NCBI GenBank assembly: GCA_964496125.1 | Contig: CAZBXE010000010.1 | Coordinates: 1-64,000, forward strand | Origin: CAZBXE01 sp964496125 | Lineage (GTDB): Bacteria > Chlamydiota > Chlamydiia > Chlamydiales > CAZBXE01 | Reading direction: 5' to 3' | Length of the DNA stretch: 64,000 nucleotides | Shown here: positions 31,286 to 40,880 of the stretch, one piece after another | Position numbering within the stretch: position 1 is the stretch's first letter | Layout: every line of letters starts with the position of its first letter | The notes under the pieces: model-generated | Database searches by the model: none | The model's input: the letters and a program-made list of their open reading frames with translations, nothing else | What the model was told of the DNA's origin: nothing | Position numbers and translations under genes: made by a program

Positions 31286-32989
31286 ATGGGTGTTGATTCT
31301 AATCCAAGTGTGCCAAGTAGACCCGTCTTCACGACTGTTGCAGGCGGGGAACATCCCTTAATCCCTGATTCTGAAATCGATACTATTGTCCATACAGCTG
31401 CTGAGACTTGCGCCATCACCCAAGAAGCCTTGGGACTACAGCCAAAGTCTGCCGTCCCTGTTCCTAACAGAGAGAGCCTTCATCTTACTCAGCAAGTTTC
31501 TCATTCAGAAGCAGGAGGTTCTATTATTGCGGATCCAGGACCCTCAGTTGAACAAAGTATTAATTTTTTTGAGAAAAAAGTGGCAGCTCAAAATGCGGCT
31601 AGAGAACTCAACAATGTTGTCAAGCCTGTATTTCAATTTAAAGGAGCTTCTGGAACGGAGCACAAACAAATTGCAGCAGGAAAGGCCAAGAGAGTTTTAA
31701 CTGGGGATGACAAGAGTGTTTACCTCATTCCCCATGATGGAGCCAAGACCCCTGAAGAGTCGAGTACTGTGATGAACAGTACTGCAAGAAAAACCGATTT
31801 GCAAAAGAGCGCAATTGAAAAGAGAACTGCGGAACTCAAATACGAGGTCGCAATCGCTGCAAAGATGAAGACGAATCTCCTGGCGGAAGGGGTTAAAGAT
31901 GAGACAAATTTGAATATTAACCTTATTGAAGTGGAAGCGAAGGACGCGATTGAAGGCCTTTATACCGTTAAAAATGATAAAGGAACGGGGGACTTGGATG
32001 ACCTTTTTAAAAAGCAAGGAGAAGCCCTTTCGGAAAAGAGAGAGTTAGAAAATCAAGCTGGGGATTGTGAACAAAGAGCCCTGGAATGTAAACAAAAGGC
32101 CCAAGATCAAAGGGGATTCGCAGAACAAGCCAAAGCAAAAGGTGCGCAAGACTTAGCTGAAGTGTTTTCTGAGGCGGCAACAGCATTAGAAGCAGAAGCA
32201 GAAAACTTAACAGCAAAGGCTCTAGAATTTAGAGAAAAGGCAAAAACGTTACCTTTTCCAACAGCCGAGGAGTCGCTTGATTGTGTAAAACAAATTGCAA
32301 ACGGCGCTAAGAATGTCCACCTGGCTGGTATGGCATTAGGGGATCCAAAACCAGACAACGTTATGGTGTATGATGGTCCGGATGGGAAAAAAATATATAG
32401 GCTCTCAGATTGGGGAAAAACATCTCCTATCAAGCCTGGAGAGAGAGCCCTCTACACAGGCAACACCCGCTATGTGCCTCCTGAGGGAGGGAAAAGCCAA
32501 CAGGGGGATGTGTATAGCATGGCGCTCATCATGATTCGTGTGCTGGAAGAACCTTTGCTTCAAGAAGGCAATAAGCAAGCCCTTGTTGACATTCCTTCTG
32601 GCAAAAAAAAAGCAGGGACTTTTGCAAAGGAAAATGAAAGGCGCGGGGTAGAGCATCATATGTGCTATCATAAGGATACAAAACAGCGCGACCTAGAAGG
32701 GGCCCCCTGGAAATCAAAAGTTGAGACATATGCTAGTTTGAATGCACCAAAAATGGTGCCTGCAGTTTTTAGGACCTCTCCCCCAGAGGGTGGGCCGGAA
32801 CAGGTTGTTATCTATAAGTATATTGATGCAATGGTAGAAGGACTCATTGTTTCGGGTCGGTATGAAAAAGAAGAAGCGAAAAAATTGGGCAATCTATTGA
32901 AAGGGATGACTGTTTCAGACCCCAGATTGCGACCCACTATGGAAAGTATTGTCGCTGGACTGGGCACAATACAAACAAAAACGGCTTAA
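31286..32989 (+). CDS. Protein-kinase-like protein with a coiled-coil insertion
   Basis: 567 residues from ATG 31286, behind AAGGAGGA (31273-31280). Kinase landmarks: an alpha-C-like helix (TAELKYEVAIAAKM, 181-194), a GDLDDLFKK patch (235-243) like the segment after the hinge, a catalytic loop LGDPKPDN (351-358; usual HRDLKPEN) with Asp353, Lys355 and Asn358, DWG (375-377) in place of DFG, VPPEG for APE (397-401), GDVYSMALIM (407-416; subdomain IX) and DPRLRPTMESI (545-555; subdomain XI). Residues 243-322 are a charged coiled coil rich in E, A, K and Q, inserted between the alpha-D and alpha-E positions. The N-terminal 100 residues are disordered. The core residues suggest an active Ser/Thr kinase. 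A host-directed role is inference. Confidence 0.78.
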   Translation: MGVDSNPSVPSRPVFTTVAGGEHPLIPDSEIDTIVHTAAETCAITQEALGLQPKSAVPVPNRESLHLTQQVSHSEAGGSIIADPGPSVEQSINFFEKKVAAQNAARELNNVVKPVFQFKGASGTEHKQIAAGKAKRVLTGDDKSVYLIPHDGAKTPEESSTVMNSTARKTDLQKSAIEKRTAELKYEVAIAAKMKTNLLAEGVKDETNLNINLIEVEAKDAIEGLYTVKNDKGTGDLDDLFKKQGEALSEKRELENQAGDCEQRALECKQKAQDQRGFAEQAKAKGAQDLAEVFSEAATALEAEAENLTAKALEFREKAKTLPFPTAEESLDCVKQIANGAKNVHLAGMALGDPKPDNVMVYDGPDGKKIYRLSDWGKTSPIKPGERALYTGNTRYVPPEGGKSQQGDVYSMALIMIRVLEEPLLQEGNKQALVDIPSGKKKAGTFAKENERRGVEHHMCYHKDTKQRDLEGAPWKSKVETYASLNAPKMVPAVFRTSPPEGGPEQVVIYKYIDAMVEGLIVSGRYEKEEAKKLGNLLKGMTVSDPRLRPTMESIVAGLGTIQTKTA

Positions 32990-33921
32990 ATGGAAAGGTG
33001 ACAAACCAGATCTTCTGCAAAGAGCGCATGGTAGAGAAGACCTTTCGAGCCAAAGCCTGTGATGATCCAATTCTTTTCGTCAGGATGAAAGATTTTTGGC
33101 AGGTGCCCAGGTAAAAAGGCGCGGATACCCGCTTCGCAGAAGAGTACTTTAGCGTTTTCAAGCTGCGGCACAAGGGGAAGAATTTTAGGGAGAAGAAGCC
33201 TCCGGGCTGTTTCTGTGTCGGGTTCTTCTGTTGTAAATTCTCGTTCATAGGTGGCGCCAGCAAGACAAGATGTTCCATCTGGATGCATCACAAGATAGGC
33301 TTTTGAGTTAAGCGGATAGGGCAGCGGTGGGATGTTTTTTGGCCAGGCAAGTTGCAGGATTTGTCCTTTTACCCGTGTGAGAGGGATGTTTGGCTCGGCT
33401 GCTCCTCGGCATGAAAGTATTTTGTCAAAAGAATCTAGGTTTTTTGCTTCGTGGGAGAGGAAGGTCATTCCCTGCGAGAGACAGAAGGCAAAAAGCCCCT
33501 CAAGGTAGCGTTTACTGTACACAGTTATGCCGTTTTCAATCCAGATTCCTTCGTGAAGACCACGCTTTTCATAGCGGATTTCTGGATAGGAGGAAGCTGC
33601 GTGTTGAAAGTCTTTCATTTGCTCAGGGTCCAGTGCCGGGCGAAAGATGCCAGAGGGGATGTACACTTGGCTTTGTAGGGCGCAGCTTGCAAGAGTTAAG
33701 AGATGTTGGGTTGCCCTCATTGCCTGATGTCCCTTCCAGTTGAGCTTGCTGCGGGCTCCCGTGAAGGGATGGAGTAATCCTGCTGAGATGCCAGAAGCTC
33801 CGCCGCCTATCCCTTTAGGATCAAATAAGGTAATGTGCACATCTCTTTTCTTTTCGAGAAGCGTCGCTGCCAGGCCAAGCCCTGCAAATCCTGCACCAAG
33901 TATTGCAATATTTCTTTTCAT
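32986..33921 (-). CDS. FAD-dependent oxidoreductase (DAO family, MnmC-C/glycine-oxidase-like)
   Basis: 311 residues. The N-terminus MKRNIAILGAGFAGLGLAAT is the dinucleotide-binding GxGxxG motif. ASGISAGLLHPFTG corresponds to the FAD-contact loop of the D-amino-acid-oxidase fold and looks most like the C-terminal domain of MnmC (GASG...G..P). VKGQILQL, YLVMHPDGTSCLAGATYE and the closing WIITGFGSKGLLYHALFAEDL complete the fold. Stand-alone proteins of this type are often annotated MnmC-like, which would mean a role in tRNA wobble-uridine modification; a small amine oxidase is the alternative. It is divergent from the 33939 gene, with overlapping promoters. Confidence 0.8.
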   Translation of the reverse strand: MKRNIAILGAGFAGLGLAATLLEKKRDVHITLFDPKGIGGGASGISAGLLHPFTGARSKLNWKGHQAMRATQHLLTLASCALQSQVYIPSGIFRPALDPEQMKDFQHAASSYPEIRYEKRGLHEGIWIENGITVYSKRYLEGLFAFCLSQGMTFLSHEAKNLDSFDKILSCRGAAEPNIPLTRVKGQILQLAWPKNIPPLPYPLNSKAYLVMHPDGTSCLAGATYEREFTTEEPDTETARRLLLPKILPLVPQLENAKVLFCEAGIRAFLPGHLPKIFHPDEKNWIITGFGSKGLLYHALFAEDLVCHLSI

Positions 33922-33932
33922 GCCCCTATACT
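33903..33932 (+). promoter_or_regulatory. Promoter of the 33939 gene, leaderless type
   Basis: TTGCAA (33903-33908), an 18-bp spacer and TATACT (33927-33932), then 6 nt to ATG 33939. The -35 lies inside the start of the divergent oxidoreductase gene. Confidence 0.6.
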
Positions 33933-33938
33933 GATCCT

Positions 33939-34436
33939 ATGCAAAGTTTCAAAGCCGATATCTTAAAATTGCTCATCGTTTTTTTGTCCGCCATCGCCTC
34001 AGCTCTTCTTCTTACAACCTACATGGTGAAAACCGGCCCGCAGGAAGAGCGTTATACTGTAAAAAAAGTTCTCCTTGCCCCCACGGTTTTAGAAAAGAGC
34101 GCCTCGTCATTTTCTTTGCAATACCAGGAGCAGGAAACGTTTTGGAAGGAGTTGCTTTTGACCTTCGACCAGTATAAGAAATTGTACCATATTATGGAAC
34201 AAGATGTCAGTTTGAAAGAGGTGAATAAAGAAATTATTTACCTGTTTAACAAGAATAGGAATACGGCTTTGACCATACGCGCCAAGACAAGTAGTGGGAA
34301 AGAGATTGTGCAAGTCGTAGAGTTTTCTCCTGACACCATGTATTATAGGGTAGGACTGTTGGCAGAAGGAGAGGGGTTTGCGTATTTCCGACATCCCAAT
34401 GTGCTCTTAGAGGTTTTGGGAGCGATCCGCTCATGA
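33939..34436 (+). CDS. Unknown protein with N-terminal membrane anchor
   Basis: 165 residues from ATG 33939; an earlier in-frame start at 33903 overlaps the -35 box. Residues 9-30 (LLIVFLSAIASALLLTTYMV) form one membrane segment after a short basic start, so most of the protein should be periplasmic. The remainder has charged helices (ETFWKELLLTFDQYKKLYHI) and a strand-rich end (LTIRAKTSSGKEIVQVVEF). The ATGA overlap with the next gene (34433-34436) places it in an operon with the phnP-like gene, hflX, the lipase and ligA. Function unknown. Confidence 0.65.
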   Translation: MQSFKADILKLLIVFLSAIASALLLTTYMVKTGPQEERYTVKKVLLAPTVLEKSASSFSLQYQEQETFWKELLLTFDQYKKLYHIMEQDVSLKEVNKEIIYLFNKNRNTALTIRAKTSSGKEIVQVVEFSPDTMYYRVGLLAEGEGFAYFRHPNVLLEVLGAIRS

Positions 34437-35218
34437 AAAGGCAAGGAACGATCAGGATTTTGGGATCAGGGGGCTCGATGGGAGTCCCTATGATTGGGTG
34501 CTCTTGCGAAGTCTGCACAAGCACAAACCCAAACAACAAGCGCCTTCGCTCTTCAGCCCTACTTTCTTGGGAGGGAAAGCAAATCTTAATCGATGCCAGC
34601 CCCGATCTTCGTCAGCAGGCGTTAACCTATGGCCTTACGAATCTAGATGGCGTAATCTTTACGCATGCCCACTATGACCACACGGGTGGCACTGATGACC
34701 TGCGCGCTTTTTTTGTCCATCATAGAAAGCCCATTCCCTTTCTGATGAGTGAGACCACTCATGAAGATTTGCAGCAGAGGTTTAGCTACATTTTTACCCG
34801 CAGGGAGAGCAAAACCATTGTCACCCAGTTCATTCTGCACCATTTTCCTGCTAGAAAGGGAAGCCTTACGTTTGAAGGGCTCCCTCTTCACTACTTTACC
34901 TACCAGCAGGCAGGCACCGACGTAAATGGCCTTAGGTTTGGAGACCTTGCCTACATTACAGACATTCAGTTCTACAAAGAGGATATTTATCATGAATTGG
35001 AAGGGATTGAAACCCTTGTAATCAGCGCGCTGCGAGAGGAGCTAAGCCCGCTTCACTTTACAGTAGATGAGGCCGTGGCGTTTGCTGAGAAGACCTCGGC
35101 TAAAAAAGTGTATTTAGTTCACGCAGCGCATGAGCTTGAGTATGAGAAAACAAACAAAAAGTTGCCAAAACACATCAGGATGGCCTCAGATGGTCTCGTG
35201 ATCCCCTTTATATTATGA
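34433..35218 (+). CDS. PhnP-like metallo-beta-lactamase-fold hydrolase
   Basis: 261 residues. The N-terminal GSGGSMGVPMIGCSCEVC is the PhnP-group signature, with a structural Cys cluster, and THAHYDHTGGTDDLR is the metal-binding motif (HxHxDH) for two metal ions. HAAHELEY near the end supplies the last His. PhnP itself is a phosphodiesterase for cyclic ribose phosphates in phosphonate breakdown, but no phosphonate genes are here, so another phosphodiester substrate is likely. The order phnP-like then hflX is also found in Chlamydiaceae, which supports the lineage call. It overlaps both neighbours by 4 nt. Confidence 0.87.
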   Translation: MKRQGTIRILGSGGSMGVPMIGCSCEVCTSTNPNNKRLRSSALLSWEGKQILIDASPDLRQQALTYGLTNLDGVIFTHAHYDHTGGTDDLRAFFVHHRKPIPFLMSETTHEDLQQRFSYIFTRRESKTIVTQFILHHFPARKGSLTFEGLPLHYFTYQQAGTDVNGLRFGDLAYITDIQFYKEDIYHELEGIETLVISALREELSPLHFTVDEAVAFAEKTSAKKVYLVHAAHELEYEKTNKKLPKHIRMASDGLVIPFIL

Positions 35219-36483
35219 TTGAAAAAAACAAAAAAGCACTCCTTATCTCTATTTACCAGGGCACAGCGAAAGAGAAGGCAGTATGTGATGATCACTTAGA
35301 GGAGCTTGCCCTTCTCTGTGAAACATATGGAATCGAGCCTATTTTTAAAGCCGCCTGTCCGATCCGAAGATTTGATGCAGCTACCTATTTAAGTTCGGGT
35401 AAGCTTGCTGAGATGATTGCCCTTTCCAAGGAACATAAAGCAGAACTTGTTGTTTTTGATGATGAGATCACGGCCACGCAGCAGAGAAACTTAGAAAAAG
35501 AGTTTGGGATCCCTGTCAGCGATCGTACGGAGGTGATATTGGGGGTGTTTTCCGATAGAGCCCATTCAAGAGAGGCAAAAAACCAGGTAGAGCTTGCACA
35601 AGTGACCTATCAGCTTCCAAGGTTGAAAAGGCTCTGGACGCACCTGGAGAGGCAGACAGGGACGGCTGGAGCTTCTGCGTACACCAAGGGAATGGGGGAA
35701 AAGCAGATTGAGATCGACAGGCGACTTTTGGAAAAGAGAATTGACCGTCTGAATGCTGAAATCGATGAGATGAAGGAGCATAGAGCGACGCAAAGGGTTG
35801 CAAGGATTCGCTCCTCTATACCAGTATTTGCTATAGTGGGGTACACAAACGCAGGGAAGTCAACACTCTTAAATGCCTTGACAGATGCAGGGGTGTTTGT
35901 TGAGGATAAGCTTTTTGCAACGCTCGATACCACAACAAGGAAATACCATCTTAGCAACAACCAAGAGGTTCTCTTGACCGACACGGTAGGCTTCATTCGC
36001 AAGCTCCCCCACCTTCTTGTCGCAGCCTTTCGAAGCACCCTTGAGGAGGCAGTTCACGCTGATTTTATGCTCCATTTGGTGGATGTAAGTAATCCTCTTG
36101 CCTTCGAACAAGCGGAAACAACGATGGAAGTGTTAAAAGAACTGGGTGCGGATGAAAAGAGGATCATCACGGTCCTAAACAAAATTGACAAGGTGGAAAA
36201 CCCTGCCTTGATCAATTCACTTCGTGTAAAGTTTCCTAAGAATGTGCGCATATCTGCTTTGCAGAGGCGGGGTTTTGATGATCTTGAGAAGCTGATGATA
36301 AAGGAAATTAGCTCTTTAAGAAAGCTTGCCACCTTGCGCATACCGCAAAGTGAGTATGCAGTTGTTAGCGAGATCATGCAGAACTCAAGAGTGATACACA
36401 CAGATTACGAAGAAAACGACGTGGTACTCCGGGCCGAGATCCCAACACCCCTGTATTGCAAGTATCAGAAGTACGCCATATGA
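35215..36483 (+). CDS. hflX: GTPase HflX
   Basis: 422 residues. HflX binds ribosomes and splits stalled or stressed 70S particles. The N-domain contains SGKLAEM and FDDEITATQQRNLEK, the linker has RAHSREAKNQVELAQ and RLWTHLERQTG, and the G domain shows GYTNAGKSTLLN (209-220, G1), DTTTRKY (G2), DTVGFI (G3) and NKID (G4), all in HflX order. The start overlaps the phnP-like stop and the stop overlaps the lipase start (ATATGA), so translation is coupled along the operon. Confidence 0.94.
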   Translation: MIEKNKKALLISIYQGTAKEKAVCDDHLEELALLCETYGIEPIFKAACPIRRFDAATYLSSGKLAEMIALSKEHKAELVVFDDEITATQQRNLEKEFGIPVSDRTEVILGVFSDRAHSREAKNQVELAQVTYQLPRLKRLWTHLERQTGTAGASAYTKGMGEKQIEIDRRLLEKRIDRLNAEIDEMKEHRATQRVARIRSSIPVFAIVGYTNAGKSTLLNALTDAGVFVEDKLFATLDTTTRKYHLSNNQEVLLTDTVGFIRKLPHLLVAAFRSTLEEAVHADFMLHLVDVSNPLAFEQAETTMEVLKELGADEKRIITVLNKIDKVENPALINSLRVKFPKNVRISALQRRGFDDLEKLMIKEISSLRKLATLRIPQSEYAVVSEIMQNSRVIHTDYEENDVVLRAEIPTPLYCKYQKYAI

Positions 36484-37340
36484 AACAGATCAACCCTCTT
36501 CTCTTAAGTTCACTCGGACTCATTTATGTCCCTCTTCGGGGATTTGGTTTGCCGCTTGAAGGTTTTTGGGGCAGTCTTACCCTTCTATTTATATCCGCTT
36601 TAGCGTTAGAGTTTTTTCTTCCACACCTTCCCGGGTTCTTGCAAACTCCCCTACAATGGTTCCGAACGCTTGTGCTTGAAGTTGTAGCACTTCTTTATTG
36701 TTGTGCTGTTTATTGGATTGACGGCGAGATTATTCCCCAGGAAAAAAGAAAGGGCAGACCGATTCTACTCTTGCAAGGCTACATGATGGTTTCATCTTCT
36801 TGCTGGTGGTGGATGAGACATCGCTTGAGACAAGAAGGGCTCGGGCCTGTCTACACTGTGGATTTTAAGAATCCGTTTGGCTCGATTGAAGATTTTGCCA
36901 AAATCACTCAAGCAAGGGTGCAAGAGATTCTGAAGGAGACTGGTAGCCAGGACATTTCTCTTGTAGGTCACTCGATGGGGGGGCTGATTGCTACCTACTA
37001 TGCTCTTAATCTTGCGCCGCCAAAGGTAGTTAAAGAAGTGATCACCTTGGGCACTCCTTTTGCAGGTTCTTATCTTGCGTTTGTTTGCCCGGGGAAATGT
37101 TCGTTTGAGATGCGCCTTGGGGGATCTTTTGTCCAAAAATTAAGAGAAGGTTTGCAAAAAAACAGCTACACAAAATTTGTTACGATAGATAGCACAACAG
37201 ACCTTCTTGTTTGGCCACATAATTCTGCAGTTTTGCCGGAAACACAGGCAAGACGCGTTTGTTTTCAGGGGGTAGGGCATGTGCAGATGCTCCTCTCTGA
37301 TCCCGTGATTAATGTTGTCTGCCAGGAACTGACGAAATGA
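36480..37340 (+). CDS. Lipase-like alpha/beta hydrolase with N-terminal membrane segments
   Basis: 286 residues from ATG 36480, overlapping the hflX stop. Two hydrophobic stretches (about 32-52 and 65-80) anchor the protein. The catalytic part starts at GRPILLLQGYMMVSS (92-106), with the oxyanion region; the nucleophile elbow is GHSMGG (163-168) with Ser165, the acid probably Asp in STTDLLVWP, and the His in GVGHVQML. LGTPFAGSY follows as in triacylglycerol-lipase/PGAP1-type enzymes. It may act on host or bacterial lipids at the envelope. Its stop overlaps the ligA start. Confidence 0.8.
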   Translation: MKQINPLLLSSLGLIYVPLRGFGLPLEGFWGSLTLLFISALALEFFLPHLPGFLQTPLQWFRTLVLEVVALLYCCAVYWIDGEIIPQEKRKGRPILLLQGYMMVSSSCWWWMRHRLRQEGLGPVYTVDFKNPFGSIEDFAKITQARVQEILKETGSQDISLVGHSMGGLIATYYALNLAPPKVVKEVITLGTPFAGSYLAFVCPGKCSFEMRLGGSFVQKLREGLQKNSYTKFVTIDSTTDLLVWPHNSAVLPETQARRVCFQGVGHVQMLLSDPVINVVCQELTK

Positions 37341-39328
37341 AGTTTGAGGAGTATAAAAGACTTGTAGATGAGGTGTGGAGGCATAATCGTCTCTACTATG
37401 AAGAGCATAACCCTGAGATTTCAGATGAGGCCTTTGATGGCTTGCTCCGAAAGGTAAAGGAAATCGAGAAAGAGCATCCCGAGTGGGTGCAGGAAACATC
37501 GCCCACACAAAAGGTCATGGAGTCTTTCACCGAAGGGTTTGCAACGGTGCAACATAAAGCGCCAATGCTTTCGCTTGATAACACCTACTCAGCTGAAGAA
37601 CTGCGCGATTTCATACAGAGGATGATCAAGTGGCTTGGGAAAAAGGATGTGTCCTTTTCTGTAGAGCTCAAGATGGATGGGATTGCCATCTCTGCTCTTT
37701 ATGAGAAGGGAAAGCTTGTCCGGGGAGCCACACGCGGGGACGGCAAAAGGGGCGATGATGTGACGGCGGGGATGCGCACCATAGAAAGTTTGCCTTATGA
37801 ACTGAAGGGGAGCCATATTCCGGATCTTCTTGATATCCGGGGCGAGGTGTTTATGACCCACGAGGTGTTTAAGAGGCAAAATGAAGCAAAGAAAGAGGCG
37901 GGTGAGCCGCTCTGGGCAAATCCACGGAATGCCGCTGCAGGATCTCTTAAGCTCAAAGATCCAAATGAAGTGGCAAAGCGTGGGCTTTCTATTGTGTTTT
38001 ACGGAATTGTAGAGAAGTCAGATGGTATGCCTGAAAGCCAGCACGATGTGCACTCCCTTTTGGAAAAGTATGGGCTTCCCACACTTCCTATGGCACGGCT
38101 TTGCCATAGTGAAGAGGAGATTTTAGCTTTTGCGGCCTCCGTGAAAGAAAAGCGAATCCACCTTCCTTTTGATATTGACGGCATTGTGGTGAAGGTGGAT
38201 AGCTTGTTTGAGCAAAAAAAGCTTGGCGCCAAGGGCAAGAGCCCAAGGTGGGCGGTTGCGTATAAGTTTGCAGCAGAAAGAGGGATTACCCATTTGCTTG
38301 GAATTACGGTGCAAGTCGGAAGAACTGGCGTGCTTACGCCAGTTGCTGAGCTTGAGCCAGTTGTGGTTGCCGGGAGCACAATCGCAAGGGCTACCTTACA
38401 CAATCAAGATGAAATTGAACGACTAGATATTCGGATCGGAGACTTTGTCTTTCTTGAAAAAGGGGGGGATGTAATCCCGAAAATTGTAGGGGTAGATCTT
38501 TCGCTTCGACCGGTTCATGTAAAGAAGTGGGCGATGCCAAAGAAGTGTCCTAGCTGCGGTTCAGAGGTTGTGCATGAAGCCGGCGGGGTGGCTGTTCGTT
38601 GTCCTAATTTCCGCCATTGCAAGGAGCAGAGGCTCAGGCGCATTCTCTACTTTGCTGGCAAGGAAGCGATGGATATTGAGCATCTTGGTGTGAAGGTTGT
38701 AGAACAGCTTTTTGAAAAGGGGTTTATTGAAAAACCCTCTGATCTTTTTAGACTTACAGAAAAAGAGCTTTCACAGCTTGATGGCTACAAAGATAAGTCG
38801 ATCCATAATTTGCTCGCGAGCTTACAAAAATCAAAAGATGTGTCTTTTCCTAAATTTATCATGTCTCTTGGCATTCCTTTTGTTGGAGCTGGAACCGCTG
38901 AGCTGCTTGCAAAAAAGGCAATCAATGTTGATACGCTGCTTTCTCTAACGCGCAGAGATCTTCTTTCAATTGAAGGGGTCGGGGATAAGGTGGCAGATGC
39001 TTGCCTTTCTTATTTCAGCGATCCTGACAACCAGACAGAAATCACTGCCCTTCTGGCTTTGGGAGTCACTCCGCAAAAAATGAATCACAAGACTTTTGTG
39101 GACCATCCCTTTAAGGATAAGACATTTGTCTTAACCGGAACATTGCACGAGTATACCCGCGATACAGCCGCAAAACTGATCAAAGAGCGCGGCGGTATGG
39201 TTACAGGGAGTGTGACAAAGAAAACAAATTATCTTCTTGTAGGAGAGGATGCCGGCTCCAAGCTGGATAAAGCCAAAGAACTGGGGATACCTCTTCTCGA
39301 CGAGTCTTATTTTAAGCAGCTGCTCTGA
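37337..39328 (+). CDS. ligA: NAD-dependent DNA ligase
   Basis: 663 residues, normal for LigA, which seals nicks in replication and repair. The domains are in order: Ia (1-65), adenylation domain with the AMP-accepting Lys112 in ELKMDGIAI, RGDGKRGDDVT, WANPRNAAAGSLK, and the OB fold (TVQVGRTGVLTPVAEL). The zinc finger is CPSCG...CPN..HC (about residues 404-426), then the helix-hairpin-helix region, and a BRCT domain at the end (FVLTGTLHEYTRDTAAKLI). It is the last gene of the operon starting at 33939 and is translationally coupled to the lipase gene. Confidence 0.97.
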   Translation: MKFEEYKRLVDEVWRHNRLYYEEHNPEISDEAFDGLLRKVKEIEKEHPEWVQETSPTQKVMESFTEGFATVQHKAPMLSLDNTYSAEELRDFIQRMIKWLGKKDVSFSVELKMDGIAISALYEKGKLVRGATRGDGKRGDDVTAGMRTIESLPYELKGSHIPDLLDIRGEVFMTHEVFKRQNEAKKEAGEPLWANPRNAAAGSLKLKDPNEVAKRGLSIVFYGIVEKSDGMPESQHDVHSLLEKYGLPTLPMARLCHSEEEILAFAASVKEKRIHLPFDIDGIVVKVDSLFEQKKLGAKGKSPRWAVAYKFAAERGITHLLGITVQVGRTGVLTPVAELEPVVVAGSTIARATLHNQDEIERLDIRIGDFVFLEKGGDVIPKIVGVDLSLRPVHVKKWAMPKKCPSCGSEVVHEAGGVAVRCPNFRHCKEQRLRRILYFAGKEAMDIEHLGVKVVEQLFEKGFIEKPSDLFRLTEKELSQLDGYKDKSIHNLLASLQKSKDVSFPKFIMSLGIPFVGAGTAELLAKKAINVDTLLSLTRRDLLSIEGVGDKVADACLSYFSDPDNQTEITALLALGVTPQKMNHKTFVDHPFKDKTFVLTGTLHEYTRDTAAKLIKERGGMVTGSVTKKTNYLLVGEDAGSKLDKAKELGIPLLDESYFKQLL

Positions 39329-39414
39329 AGACAAAAGACGGAGGAGTTCAGCCACAGAGGTAACGCTTTAATGCACCTGTCGGTACAACGTGGCCTCACT
39401 GAATCAGAGCATCG

Positions 39415-40764
39415 TTAACATGCTTTGCCCAAAAGCGATGTATGTGTAAAGCTGTGCAGCTTAATGGTTTGCAGCGTCCCAACGAGGCTCTCCTCGCCTT
39501 GGAAGAGCACTTTCTTCCAGCAGCGTGTTCTTCCTTTTAACATCCCATCCCCGCGCTGTCCCTTTTCTTCCACAAGGACTTCTACTTCTGTGCCAAGCAT
39601 TTCCGTAAGCTGCTCGTGGTTGATTTTTTCTTGCAACTGGAGAAGTTTTTTAAGACGCGCGTCTTTTACCTCTTCTGGGATATCGTCTTTCCACCGTTTG
39701 GCAGGAGTGCCCTTGCGAGGACTGTACGAGAAGATGAAAGCGACGCTATAGCGGATTTGCTCAAGAAGCGCGTAGGTTTCTTCAAATTCTGCATCCGTTT
39801 CAGTTGGAAATCCTACAATGATATCGGTGCCAAGAGAGATGCCAGGGACAAACTCACGCAGTTTGGCTACTTTCTCAAGATATTCTTGCTTTGTATAGAT
39901 GCGGTGCATTTTTTTAAGGATGCGATCAGAGCCAGCTTGGACAGGGAAATGTACAAATTCGCAAAGGGAGGGTAAATCGCGGATCGCCAGCATGAGATCG
40001 AATGTGATATCAACAGGATGGGAGGTCATAAAACGGATCCGTTCAATCCCTTCAATTTTATCGAGCTCATAGAGAAGATCGTGAAATAGGAAAGGGAAAG
40101 AGAGGTCTTTGCCGTAGCTATTGACGTTTTGCCCGAGCAAGGTGATCTCTTTGTAGCCTTTTGCAGCGAGAAATTTGCACTCTTCGATAATTTCATGCGG
40201 CTTGCGGGAGACTTCGGGTCCTCGTGTATAGGGAACAACGCAATAGGTGCAGAATTTATCGCAGCCACGGATAATCGAAACATGGGCTGAGACGTTGTGA
40301 TTGCGCCTCGCTGCTAGGTAGTCAATCTCATAGGTAAATTTTTCATCTGTCTTAGAAAGTTGCCTGCCTGTGGCAAGAACTTCATCAAGGACAGCGTTTA
40401 GGTCGTGGATGTTGTTTGTCCCAAGGACAAAGTCTAGGTAAGGAATTTTTTCAAAAAGTGAGGACTTCTTCGCATTGGCCATACAACCAGTCACGCCGAT
40501 GATGGCCTCCTTTTTTTCGGTTTTCCCTAATAGGCCGAGAGTGCCAAGCGCCTTTCTTTCCGCAAGGTCCCGGATGGAGCATGTGTTGTAGAGCAAAAGA
40601 TCAGCCTCTGCTTCACTTTCTGTCTTTTCCAAGCCACGGCGCTCTAGTATGCCCGACATGACCTCGGAGTCGAGTTCGTTCATCTGGCAGCCATAGGTCT
40701 TTACATAGAATTTTTTTAGATGTCTCATGGGGGACATGGTAAAGAAAAACTCTTCTTTTTTCAA
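39415..40764 (-). CDS. miaB: tRNA-2-methylthio-N6-isopentenyladenosine-37 synthase
   Basis: 449 residues. A radical-SAM enzyme that adds the 2-methylthio group to i6A37 in tRNAs reading U-starting codons. The N-terminal UPF0004 domain has FYVKTYGCQMNELDSE, YNTCSIRD and GVTGCMA, whose three Cys bind one Fe-S cluster. The radical-SAM motif RGCDKFCTYCVVPYTRG binds the second, and GGxNVNSYG-like GQNVNSYGKDL follows. A TRAM domain closes the protein. Start alternatives are ATG 40737 and 40728; the extra N-terminal residues are not conserved as far as I can tell. It is convergent with ligA. Confidence 0.92.
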   Translation of the reverse strand: MKKEEFFFTMSPMRHLKKFYVKTYGCQMNELDSEVMSGILERRGLEKTESEAEADLLLYNTCSIRDLAERKALGTLGLLGKTEKKEAIIGVTGCMANAKKSSLFEKIPYLDFVLGTNNIHDLNAVLDEVLATGRQLSKTDEKFTYEIDYLAARRNHNVSAHVSIIRGCDKFCTYCVVPYTRGPEVSRKPHEIIEECKFLAAKGYKEITLLGQNVNSYGKDLSFPFLFHDLLYELDKIEGIERIRFMTSHPVDITFDLMLAIRDLPSLCEFVHFPVQAGSDRILKKMHRIYTKQEYLEKVAKLREFVPGISLGTDIIVGFPTETDAEFEETYALLEQIRYSVAFIFSYSPRKGTPAKRWKDDIPEEVKDARLKKLLQLQEKINHEQLTEMLGTEVEVLVEEKGQRGDGMLKGRTRCWKKVLFQGEESLVGTLQTIKLHSFTHTSLLGKAC

Positions 40765-40880
40765 GGTCTCATTCTATTGAATGGTAAGGATTGTTTTGAA
40801 TTTTAGGTGTGCTAAAAAATGCTTCCAAAAAAATCGATTTGATAGTATGATCTCCCCCTTTAGACATGAAGGAAGAAGAG

